A stretch of 64,000 nucleotides of DNA, taken from positions 459,917 through 523,916 of the forward strand of contig JASANG010000440.1 in NCBI GenBank assembly GCA_030248215.1, read 5' to 3'. Both the position numbers and the translations under genes were made by a program. The notes under the pieces are model-generated. The model was not told the origin of the DNA, did no database searches, and worked only from the letters and a program-made list of their open reading frames with translations. Below are positions 1 through 10,101 of the stretch, piece by piece. Within the stretch, counting starts at the first letter, position 1; each line of letters starts with the position of its first letter. The stretch comes from Enoplolaimus lenunculus (Eukaryota > Nematoda > Enoplea > Enoplida > Thoracostomopsidae).

Positions 1-15
1 TCACAGCCAAAATTA

Positions 16-977
16 TGCGGGGTTCACGTTACTACTTGTACGTTTGGTGCCTATTTTTTCACATTACCCATACTTGGTGACAAGTATTTTCACGATACCC
101 ATATGGGTAAGTATTAGTACTACATAGCTAGTGGTACTTTCGGTCGAGCTACCCATATGGATAGCTCTAAAATTTTGATTACACCCCGTATGGATTGCGG
201 TTTTGTCCGCAAGATACCCATATGGGTTTTATTTTAATAGTGGCTACAGAAATTTTTTAAAATGTTTGTTTTGTCGTGTTATTTTGCTTGTTTGGATAGC
301 TAGTATTTGTTCTTTTAAACTTTGTGTAGGGTGGGTCCACAGTTCTGGTAGATGTTTTATTTCCATAAATAAATATCGGATTAATCACTCGAGTAGGTCC
401 CAATGGTTCCTGGTGTTGTTTTAAGTTAGGACTGCTCATAGATAACGAGTTGTATATAATTTGTTTGTTGAAAATCCGGGCACACAAGCATGTGAGACTT
501 GCTTGTCCGTTATGAGCGAAATTTTGTGAAACGGCATGCAAACAGGAAATATCCCATAAATTTGTTTATACGGAATGTTTAAAGTATAGGCAGCTTTTAC
601 CTGCACAATATGCCTGCGAAATCCCCTAAAACAGGCGTATTTTACCAGGACCTTAACATAATACAAAAGCAGTATTAATCCTTCTTAAAATTTGCTTGTA
701 ACAGCAAGAAGAACACTAGATTTGTCTTTTACGTTTTTATCGTTTAATATTTTTACAAAAATAACTAATAATTTGCTATCCATATGTGTTGGTGCAAAAG
801 ACATAAGAAACCATATGGGTAGCAAAACAACGGTTAGCAATCCATAGCTATAGCTGATACTTAGCCATATGGATAAGTAGAAGCTAGCTAGCTATACGCA
901 TGGATTGTATTTATCACCTGCTATGGGTTGGTGAAAAAACAGGTACCAAACGCACAAATGGTTACGTGAATCCCGCA
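16..977. repeat. Harbinger-like MITE with long inverted ends
   Basis: The two ends are imperfect inverted repeats of roughly 200 bp: the left starts TGCGGGGTTCACGTTAC and the reverse complement of the right starts TGCGGGATTCACGTAAC. Both sides are flanked by TTA, the 3-bp duplication typical of PIF/Harbinger elements. Both arms carry several copies of the palindrome ACCCATATGGGT or a close variant. The interior has no convincing ORF, so this is a non-autonomous copy. Confidence 0.7.
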
Positions 978-1330
978 TTAGACGACACTTAAATATAAGG
1001 CCACCTTTTTTACCAGACGCAGAAAAACTATGCACTATTTAAATAAACATAGGGCACATTCTCTCAGAACCCCACGTAAACAAAAATACAGCACAGAAGA
1101 GAGACGCGAAATTTTACTTTAAACTACAAATTCAACGAAATAGCAAATACAACGAATATATATTATGTTAGAAACAAACATCAAATAGATTCGAGTGTAA
1201 TTTATTACATTGAAAACTCCAGTCACGAACGCAACACAAGCCCACGTACCTACTATTTACTACAGCTTTTCATGATTCAGAATTCCCGGATTCAAAACAG
1301 AACAACACTTTTGAGCACTACATTCTAAGC
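978..1330. other. gene-free spacer
   Basis: I see no ORF with coding character, no splice-bounded exon and no recognisable repeat here. Confidence 0.5.
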
Positions 1331-1486
1331 GGCCCATGTTAATACTTTGATGGAGGAATCTTTTTTCGCTGCAATATTATAATAGAATAAACTTAAGCTT
1401 TAGGCATTTGTTTAGGCTTAGGCTTTTAGATATTTGCTTTAGGAATATGCTTATTCCACTGTTAGCTCCTCAAAGTAACATTGGCC
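1331..1486. repeat. Type B TTAGGC-core MITE
   Basis: Ends are GGCCCATGTTA on the left and AAAGTAACATTGGCC on the right, inverted relative to each other. The interior holds a short, decayed run of TTTAGGCTTAGGC followed by AGGAATATGCTTA, as in the other B copies at 36.3, 39.1 and 53.3 kb. Confidence 0.7.
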
Positions 1487-2040
1487 TTAATAATAAACCA
1501 GGGTGTTAACAGATGGTAAAAATAACGAAAATGAAAAACACGTCATACAGAAGCATAACAGTTTTAAAAAATGTATATTTTTCTGCCAACACAATTGAAG
1601 CATGCGAATATTCACCGATCTTTCTAAAATTTTAAACAGGGCGAACTTCGTAATTTTTATTTCACTTTCTGTACCTAATGAAAAATTGCGCGATACTTGA
1701 TTCATAACTAATTTTAAGGATAAAAATAACGGAATTTTCGGTAGTTATATATAACGGGAACGAACAACGATTTTTACCGGAAACGAATATTCGATTAAAC
1801 ATTGCATATTATCTAAACTGGTCCAACGTTACCACAAACATTCCCACGAATAGTAGCCAAAACAGTGCAACGCAACTAACTACAAACGCAGGATATGACA
1901 AACGTCAAGTCATTCAAAACCACATAGTATATGAAGCTTTAAAGCTGTATTCTCAACTGTGTGTAGCACCTATTGCTACTTTAGCAATATGTCCTGAAGC
2001 AATTCAGCCGACAAGCTGCAGATTATATAACGTAAATAAC
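1487..2040. other. gene-free spacer with one family I end
   Basis: No gene is visible. Near 1950-1975 the sequence GTATTCTCAACTGTGTGTAGC matches the terminus of the family I MITE at 22.2 kb; its partner end was not located. Confidence 0.4.
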
Positions 2041-2571
2041 GGAGCACATTATATAAAGTAGGGTGCAAGCACAGGTGAAAACTACCGGACCCAGAAGTAA
2101 ACAAAATTTGCCAGAGCCGGAAGCAAAGCGCTATATTTCGTAGTTAAGGGAGCACATTATATAAAGTAGGGTGCAAGCACAGGTGAAAACTACCGGACCC
2201 AGAAGTAAACAAAATTTGCCAGAGCCGGAAGCAAAGCGCTATATTTCGTAGTTAAGGGAGCACATTATATAAAGTAGGGTGCAAGCACAGGTGAAAACTA
2301 CCGGACCCACAAGTAAACAAAATTTGCCAGAGCCGGAAGCAAAGCGCTATATTTCGTAGTTAAGGGAGCACATTATATAAAGTAGGGTGCAAGCACAGGT
2401 GAAAACTACCGGACCCAGAAGTAAACAAAATTTGCCAGAGCCGGAAGCAAAGCGCTATATTTCGTAGTTAAGGGAGCACATTATATAAAGTAGGGTGCAA
2501 GCACAGGTGAAAACTACCGGACCCAAAATTTGCCAGAGCCGGAAGCAAAGCGCTATATTTCGTAGTTAAGA
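2041..2571. repeat. 108-bp tandem satellite, about 4.9 units
   Basis: Units start at 2041, 2149, 2257, 2365 and 2473, each beginning GGAGCACATTATATAAAG and ending near CGCTATATTTCGTAGTTAA. Units 1-4 are almost identical: a single G/C change in unit 3 is the only clear difference. The last unit lacks about 9 bases. Such homogeneity implies recent amplification. There is no ORF across the array. Confidence 0.95.
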
Positions 2572-3725
2572 TAATGTCTAAATTGCTAATTTTAGCAAAT
2601 ATTCGTATAAAGTTGCCCAAAACTTTAGTCCACTTACGCTTGTTTTTAAGGCTATACGTCTTTGTATATGGAAAATTTCATTTCTAAAACTGCCGGTACC
2701 TCCAGTAGGAATTTTACTACAGCTGGAGGTCAATTTTCCGCCGATGCCGGAGGCACAGCTCTGCTGGTACCCCGACGCAAGGTCAAAAAGTGTGCCAAAT
2801 TTTGAAACTATCCATTGACAAGTTATGGTGCTGCACACACTTCACATGTATACCCGAGGGGCCGACCGTTTTTCCGCGTGACTACATTTTACAGTAAGCT
2901 AAAACTTTAGAGTATTTTTGTTTAGGCATAGGCGTAGGCTTAGTTATAGGCTTATCAATCGCCGCCAAAGCCACGTTTGCTTACATCAAGTTTTGTGGCC
3001 ATTGTTGGTTTTTACGGAAAAATTAGCATATGCAGGTTATTAAAAACTTTACGTAAATACACTACTACAGTAAGTTAGAGTCAAACTTAACTCATGTCTC
3101 TGCAACCCAGTCAGTATCAACTGCATTGCTAAAATTCGGTTGGGGTCCACCTAAGGCTATCACGAATAACAAAAAAACTACATACATTTCACAAAACATA
3201 CACAAAATGTATAAAAATGACTACGGACTGCTATTATAATGCCGCCAGCAACGTTAAGTCCAGTATTAGAGTTGCGCTATACGTACTCGTCGCGTGCCGG
3301 CGTACTACTGCACAGTAAAAATTTTGCGCGCACCGCCGTCCGACTCAGTAAAGTATATCGCAACCCTTATAAAGTCAATAATGCGCCGTTCACAATAATT
3401 TGGTCAAGCTCACCATTCATCGATTCATAGTTTACACGATATTTTTGTTCGTTTTTTATACCATTGTCAATTTTTCGCTGTGTTTAACAAAAATGAAGTG
3501 TAAACAGCTTCAAGAATAGCATGGTCTGAATGAGGCAAACATATTTTGAGGTAATTTTACCATAAAATATACAACAGCTTAACCGATCAAGCGGCATAGC
3601 GCGTACATTTAGTTATTTTCGTGTTTAGGAAGAAACTCACTGCCAGATGCAGCCTATTTCTTAAAACTATTGTTTTACCGATGTACCATTTTCCACCAAA
3701 ACACGACAGCATACACATGTAATTA
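2572..3725. other. gene-free spacer
   Basis: Short open frames on both strands (2578-2838 minus, 3239-3430 plus) have no recognisable motif and no splice context. Around 2920-2970 there is a decayed TTAGGC-like run, probably an old type A or B remnant. Confidence 0.5.
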
Positions 3726-4037
3726 CAGTCATGGACAGAATTAAGTGCAACTATAATCGCGTCCGAACCACGGCTTCTATCGCCAAAACGTAATTCATCG
3801 TTTCTTGGATATAGACAAGTACAATTTGTTTTGCTAGCAATTACTGCGATCCTAACACCGCAACCGCGGTTTCTTATATGAAATTGACAGTCACTTGTAA
3901 ACGCTATGACAACCGCGGTTTGGAATGTGACTGTCATCGTAACTGTAGAAGCGAACAACGAAAATCTAAACGAAAATCTAAGCGCGATTACAAAACTGGA
4001 GCAACAGTTACTGTGCACTTAATTCCGTTCGTTATTG
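3726..4037. repeat. Tc1/mariner-type MITE beside TMEM68
   Basis: A 312-bp element with inverted ends, CAGTCATGGACAGAATT on the left and CAATAACGAACGGAATT as the reverse complement of the right, flanked by TA on both sides. An internal pair of ACCGCGGTTT blocks adds to the fold. A 143-codon frame on the minus strand over this element is a by-product. It sits about 40 bp past the TMEM68 stop codon. Confidence 0.75.
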
Positions 4038-4077
4038 TACATACAATGAAAAACTAAACCTTACCTAAATGGTATCT

Positions 4078-4083
4078 TTTATT
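4078..4083 (-). other. Polyadenylation signal overlapping the TMEM68 stop codon
   Basis: On the minus strand the gene ends TTT AAA TAA AAG, so an AATAAA hexamer overlaps the TAA stop. If used, the 3' UTR would be only some 10-30 bases, ending just before the mariner-type MITE at 4037. Confidence 0.55.
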
Positions 4084-7000
4084 TAAAATCTCCTTCAGAG
4101 CACACACCCTCGTCGTTATCAATCAAACATTGTTTGTCTTCATCTTTGGAATTTATACTGCATTTAAAACCCGTTCTCGGTTTGACAACATACGTAAATC
4201 TTTCAAACAACGCCCGAACAATACTGCCTGGCAGCTTTTGATGAGCCTTGACTAGACGTGCAACAGATTCCATAATCTAAAAAACACACAACGTAAACAC
4301 ATATATGCATCAAATGGTGATAAGTTTTGTAGCTTTCGAACCAGTGAATGGTGAGGTTTTAAATTCACCACAGTTTTCAGATTTGATATGTGCTACGACT
4401 GTGGCAATTGCAGGAGTTTATCAGTTGACAACCTACCGCTAACTGGTGATACCCGCTATACACCATATGAGAATACGTGCATACATCGCAATACAGCATC
4501 ACTTTTGTCACCTGCTAAGCGTTAAGCTATTTTAGTAAATCGAAATTAGTAAACTGGACGAAACTTTACACAATAATAAAAAACATAAAACCCATGCATG
4601 CCTTACCTTCGTTCGTGCATCTTCAACAGAAATATCTTTATCAAAGAGCAACGGTTCGCTGAGATAAGTCCTATAATATCAAGATTGACAACCGTTCAAT
4701 ATCAGAAATTGACACTAAAACAATTGAATCACAAATTTTTTAAGTAATGCTTGCTGTGCTCACCTACCCCACCCACTCGCATAAACTGTATAGCCCTAAA
4801 CACGGCGTTTTGAACGTATATTTTTCTACTTACACAAGCTTCACAGGAAATCCACCATACAACGGAATTAACGGCAGTCGTGTGCGTTCGTAAATTCGTC
4901 GAAAAACTGCTAAAACCAACAAATAGAACCATGTGTTTATGATCAATAGCAGTTACAGGGTTGTAACAAGAGTCAACTCAAAGCTGGATCTGAGCTATTG
5001 CACGACGGAACACAGTAGCAGCAATTTGCTCACTGTAGTAATGTTAAACCGGTGAGTGGCTACAATAGCGGTCCGCCAATAAGTACGTCATAAATAACAA
5101 GATAATATAACAGTGCTGAGAGCAACTGGGCTGCAACCTAAGCCTGGATGTCATTGGGTTAAAACCCGAAACTAACAGATGCTATGAACCATTAAAATAC
5201 ATGTGTTTTAAAGAATGCAAACTGCAAATAATTATGATGTGAATCGAACAGACTGAGCCAACTATCAAAAAACTCCAGTTTTCTAATTTATCAACTATTC
5301 AATCATGTCATAGTGCGACACGAATTCGTTGAACCACTTTAAATTGGATTCAACTTATACCTGTCACCCTCACCAGACCGCAAGACGAAACGCAACAATA
5401 CTAAGTACCTAAGTATTGAATAGTATGCCCGTCTAGTTTAACATTTAGCAAAAAATTCCTTGAATAGTAACTGATTTTTAATTTAAGAGCCCCGACGTTT
5501 AAATATATACAACTACTGATACGCGAATGAGACACATAACATACACACAACAATATGACTGCTTGCGTATGTGTGGCAAATTCCAACCAGCTTGGATCAA
5601 AACCCCATGTAATCTATTGCACAGCATAAGACAGTCTGGAATAAATGTTTCACTTGTTACATATAGTTTGCAAGAATGGGATTAAGTTACTGCAGCACTG
5701 CAGAATAAAAATAAATTCACTACAAATGAAAATATTCACCTTTGCCCCATTTCGGAGTACGGAATGATTCTCGACAATTTCGAGTGAACATTGGTATCAC
5801 AGGCTACAAATAAGGTTGACATATCATAAATCATAATCGAAATTCAAATACCAAAAAGTGCAGCGATGAATCAAGTATTCCATACCAATTCAAATACCAA
5901 GAAGTACAGCGATGAATCAAGTATTCCACGTCTATTCCAATTTTAGTACAGTATGCTTAAGGCACAGATCGGATACTACATTACATCATCATGCGAAGAC
6001 TGAAACCCTAGCCACCTAAATGATAATAATTTTATGCGAACGGTTCATTTCAACTAATTTTTCAAACAGAAACGCAAGAGAAATAACAATTTCTCTGATC
6101 AGATACCCTGATATACACCAAAAAATGAAATTAATAGCATTCCTCTTGAACGTTAAGCGCAAAAGTATCGGCAAAGAATCGGCATTTTTTTTGCAGTGCC
6201 GACATCTCTAATAGACACGTACGCAAACACAGTATACTGAGCGTTTCGTTGCCTGCCCACCAGGGTGCAACCGGAATTCCGGTTCCGGTTCCGGCATTTT
6301 TTCACCTACCGGTTCCGGTTCCGGTAAATTTTTACCGGATTTAAAAATTCCGGTGTTATAATTTGGCCGTTTAAGAATCTCTTTTGAAAGCCACTTGTAC
6401 TCAGAATATAAGCCGTTGATGGTGGATTTCACTTCAGTCGACGACGAAAATCTAAAATACAACAAATAAAATAAATACCTGTGTTCGACTAAGGTTGTTT
6501 CACAAATAATAGAGCAAAAAATACGATTAAAATGAAATTTTTGGTGAAATGCATTTTTCATTTTCCGGTTCCGGTTCCGGTAAAATTTTCAAATTCCGGT
6601 TCCGGTTCCGGTAAATTGTAATTCCGGTTGCACCCTGCTGCCCACACAATATACCGTGTTACCTATTGCTCCAATTAAGATATCACCAGCATGTAGAAAT
6701 TTTTAAGCTAAATTTAGATAAAACCTCCAAAAGCGGCAGAACGTTTTTGACGTTACCCCAGCACCAATTTAAATCCTAGAGAAGCGCTGTCAATTTTCAC
6801 ATGAAGTTTATTGAAAAATCAATAAAAACTTAAACTCTCGAAACTAAGATAGCATCGATCAATCTTTAAATTATTCACAACTTACGTACCACACCAGACC
6901 TGACGGCAATTTCTGCGAATCCTTTTCGCGAGCCCCATATTAAATCGTAGTATTGAGGATCAACAAATAACGCTTCTCTCATTCCTCCAGGCGAAATACA

Positions 7001-8325
7001 CAGCAAACTACCACCACCTCCGCTGTTATCTGCATCGTTTCCGCTTAGCATTTCAACGCAAACATCGACAGTACCCGGTGTCACTTGGAAGACTTCCATT
7101 AACGTTTTCCATCCTAAAATTCAATAACGCAACATAACTCAAAAAATGTACGGTTGTGCAAAACAGCAAATTTATGCTTCTGTCGAATATTTCATTCCGA
7201 GAAAGTTCAGTAACAAGAAGACAGCTAGATAGTGCTAATCTATTCATTTTGTGTGACATAAAGATCATTGCTTTAGGTATTTTCACTGTGAAGTTATAAC
7301 AATCTAAAAATATAATTTGTGTTTTTACGCCGAGCTGTACTCTTACATGAACTACCTATATACTTTACTCTGATACAAAACATTTTCTTACCACTTCGAA
7401 ATATAATTCTTTTAATGAAGAAACTCGAAACTGTTGTTATTGCTATGTACCTGGAACGCTAAATAGAATCTTATCGGCAACACATCTTAGCCTGCGACGT
7501 TTATATAGAATAATTTTGGCCATAAGATAATAGATATCGATTGGAACAGTTCCATGATAATAGATAATAAGTGCAGGAGCTTCATCTGGAATGTTTTCAA
7601 ACCCGACTACTTCGTAGCCTAAAATTATAAAAGCGCATATACGTATATATGCAAAGCATGCAAAGTGTTATCATTGCACGCTACATACGTATAATATCAG
7701 AGCCCAGTTGTTTTAACGGCTTTAACGATAGCCCCTGAACAAAATTAGCATTTCCAGAATTGTTAGCAAAAACACATTTTCAACCATACTCAACATATCT
7801 ACATTGCGATATGCCGTAATACGTAAGTATATAACATGCATTGACCCCTCTCAAACAGTTTAAAACTATTGGTAATTTCAGAAGACATTCGAACGTTAAC
7901 AAATTATATTTCTTTGCCACAAGTACGTATGTTATATGCATCGTAAATTTCTTTTACATACCATGCCAAATCCAACCTTGTGCGTCCCAAAACGATGCAA
8001 TGCTAACCATAGCGCCATCCCAAATGTCTTTTGAATACGCTTCCTTGATACGATGTCGCAACTTATATACATGTAAAAATAATGCAGATCCATACATAAA
8101 GATCAATAAAACAACAGGAAGTAATAACATTACGATCAGTGGTGTAAACAGCCACAACAACCAGCGTGCATAATCAATGTCGATGGCATTGAATATACGG
8201 CTCATTAATGATTCGAGTACCATTTCACAGTTTTGAGAATCAGCCATTATATACACCGGGAGTATATCACAAAGGCGCGTTGTGTAGTAAACAATACGCT
8301 GTTCCACACTATATGAATAATTCAT
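4079..8325 (-). CDS. TMEM68: TMEM68-like glycerolipid acyltransferase, 7 coding exons
   Basis: Exons, all minus: 8325-7962, 7618-7451, 7113-6890, 5803-5740, 4906-4834, 4670-4607, 4276-4079; 1155 bases, 384 residues, all phases closing. The protein has an N-terminal hydrophobic region (about residues 52-86), then YHGTVPID (the HX4D acyltransferase block), ISPGGMREA, a PVIPMFTRN block and YGGFPVKL, in the order found in vertebrate TMEM68. The last exon, with HQKLPGSIVRALFERF, matches the conserved tail. TMEM68 is an ER membrane enzyme reported to make triacylglycerol independently of DGAT1/2; that function is taken from the family. Oddities: an 11-residue Gly-rich insertion (DADNSGGGG) just before the ISPGG block and a longer hydrophilic C-terminus than the 324-residue human protein. 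The start is the first in-frame ATG before the membrane region; non-coding 5' exons could exist. It is divergent from NFS1. Confidence 0.93.
5841..5932. repeat. 46-bp tandem duplication in a TMEM68 intron
   Basis: Two adjacent copies beginning AATTCAAATACCAA at 5841 and 5887 differ at only a few positions. They lie between the exons at 6890 and 5803. Confidence 0.8.
6163..6212. repeat. Fragment of an ATCGGCA-type element
   Basis: Contains GTATCGGCAAAGAATCGGCA and ends GTGCCGACATCTCTA. This resembles one end of the element at 8963-9096, so it is probably a decayed single terminus. Confidence 0.4.
6261..6637. repeat. hAT-type MITE with exact 8-bp target duplication
   Basis: Inverted ends CAGGGTGCAACCGGAATT with the reverse complement at the right, flanked on both sides by CTGCCCAC (6253-6260 and 6638-6645). 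An 8-bp duplication with CAGGG ends is the hAT signature. The subterminal regions are short tandem runs of CCGGTTCCGGTT; these give a spurious Pro-Glu ORF on the minus strand. Confidence 0.88.
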
Positions 8326-8751
8326 ATGTTAATATGTGCATAAATCATTGAGTAATTCATTGTTAATCATACTGTTACAAATAATATGTACAAATTTACT
8401 ATATCTTGAAGTGCGTGTGAAACAAAGCTACAGCAACATAATTAAAAAGATTTTGCTGCGTACTATTAAATATCAAGTTGCACTTCAACGTTTTTCATAA
8501 GAAAGACACTTGGGTATAAAAATCGAAAAAATTCCCGGAACAGTAGGTCATGTTATTAGTTTTAGAAATCTTCATGTCGAGCTGATTACGATTATGTCAA
8601 AGTTATCGCAAAATTCGTGTTTCTTGATTTCATCACACGCTGCTGAAGAAGAGTCGTCACAGCACACACAGTACAAAATTAGCATAACACTGCCAGTCAA
8701 TGCAGAAACGGGACATCAATCCTAAATACTAAGTAGTTGAAAAATAAGGCA

Positions 8752-8820
8752 ATGGGCAGGTTCGAACTATCAAGTTACAGATCTTTAAGCGAACGCTCCA
8801 CGACTACGCCACGCTGCCCA
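8752..8820 (-). repeat. tRNA-derived SINE head
   Basis: Read on the minus strand it begins TGGGCAGCGTGGCGTAGTCG and ends ATAGTTCGAACCTGCCCA. It has an A-box-like and a B-box-like motif, and a 7-bp acceptor-like pairing TGGGCAG/CTGCCCA. The 3' half of the T stem is missing and the anticodon stem does not pair, so it is not a working tRNA gene. Confidence 0.55.
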
Positions 8821-8962
8821 CCTCTCAAAGTACTTTCATCGTCGACTATATACGTCAAACGTATGCTTTCGGGTATAATACGTACAACGCACTGTACTAC
8901 ATTGCATGTGAACATAACGGTGTACAACGTGCTTTAATGCCCCAATTTTCAACAAGACCGTC

Positions 8963-9096
8963 CCTGGGCCGATCTGTTTAATAAGCATAGAGTAAAAAAG
9001 TTGATTCGACATCAGTTCGGGATCGGCAAAATTTCAAAATAAGAATCGGCACCGGTATCGCTATCGGCAAAAATTTTGGAGTCGGCACATCCCCAC
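8963..9096. repeat. Decayed element with ATCGGCA repeats
   Basis: Repeated CGGGATCGGCA, AATCGGCACCGGTATCG and ATCGGCAAAAATTTT blocks end in GTCGGCACATCCCC. The pattern resembles hAT-type termini with subterminal repeats. No target duplication could be confirmed. Confidence 0.4.
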
Positions 9097-9937
9097 TTCA
9101 AAGGCTTAGTTTTATGCTTATGTTCAAGCCTGAGTTTAAATTTAAAATTCGCCTCTCTTGTACCATTTAGTTTAAACCCAAAGTCTTATAAAAAGCAAAA
9201 CTCGAGACGCGAGCAGCAAATAAACAACTTTGTTTAAATCAATGAAAGCAGATACGGTGCTGCACCTTAACAGTTGACAAAAAATGCTTATTGCTCAAAT
9301 TCTAGCTATGCATTTTAAATTGCTCTAAATATGCTTTGGAAAATATTCACCAAGCAAAAACGAGCCCATATTGAACGTTCGGTACCCTGGTTAGCGCCCC
9401 TATGCACTAAAAGTAGAGATGATTTTGTTTCTCTAGGAGGCCTCGTTTATTTTGGCCAATGAAAGTTTGTACAAGCAGGTAAATATTTGACAAGTTTCTA
9501 AATTTCGGTTGCTAATACCGTCAGACTCTCTAAATGCATCGAATGATTCGAATCTGTATCTGTAGACGAATTTTTCAACAAAATAAAGTTATAGAGTAAA
9601 CATAAATATTTGGCTTAGGTTTAGACATTTATTAATACACTTAGGCTTATTTGTTCGATCATATCACGACAAAGTTTGCTATCGCCTTGGGACGACTTAA
9701 AATGCAGCGCCTATCTGTCATTGTTAATATACCTAATTTCGTAAGGAAAAAACCTAGCTAGTTGCTGTAGCATTTACAAATGTGAAAGTTTAATTTTTTA
9801 TTATGGATGTAAAGTGAACAAATGTCAAATGGCCTCGTGATTAGTTACATGAACACTAATCGGGCGAGAACCAGACAAAATGTTTGGATTAAATCTTGCC
9901 ACAGCATACTTGTCGGTATATGTGCAGGCAGCGACAC

Positions 9938-10036
9938 ATGGCTAATTCGTTTCTACCGTTGTCGCGTTTGGGCAGTCGAGCTTGGCCAATTGCCGCTTTG
10001 GCATTTGTCTGTGGAATCGTCATAATTTGGTGCTAA
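9938..10036 (+). CDS. Possible 32-residue membrane micropeptide upstream of NFS1
   Basis: An ATG-started frame of 33 codons including the stop. The N-terminal half is basic (SRLGSRAW) and is followed by one hydrophobic segment, PIAALAFVCGIVIIW, long enough for a single membrane pass. It ends 65 bases before the NFS1 ATG at 10102, so it would be an upstream ORF on the NFS1 transcript or a small cistron of its own. Two other overlapping ATG frames (9822-10025 and 9880-9945) occupy the same stretch. I recognise no family, and chance is a real possibility. Confidence 0.3.
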   Translation: MANSFLPLSRLGSRAWPIAALAFVCGIVIIWC

Positions 10037-10101
10037 GTATACGCATTTGATAATAAGGGCCTAGAAATTATACAACTTAGATAGTATATGTGTGTAGTTC
10101 G

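Larger units (their letters stand above)
8326..9937. other. Divergent intergenic region between TMEM68 and NFS1
   Basis: Presumably contains both promoters, though I can identify no TATA box or initiator with confidence. It also holds a tRNA-like repeat (8752-8820), an ATCGGCA-rich element (8963-9096) and a faint TTAGGC remnant near 9610-9650. Nothing else coding is visible. Confidence 0.5.

Noticed and set aside
3587-4018. 143-residue minus-strand frame
   Set aside because: Overlaps the mariner-type MITE almost completely and has no known motif.
6208-6561. 117-residue minus-strand frame with Pro-Glu repeats
   Set aside because: Lies mostly in the CCGGTTCCGG subterminal repeats of the hAT-type MITE and in a TMEM68 intron.
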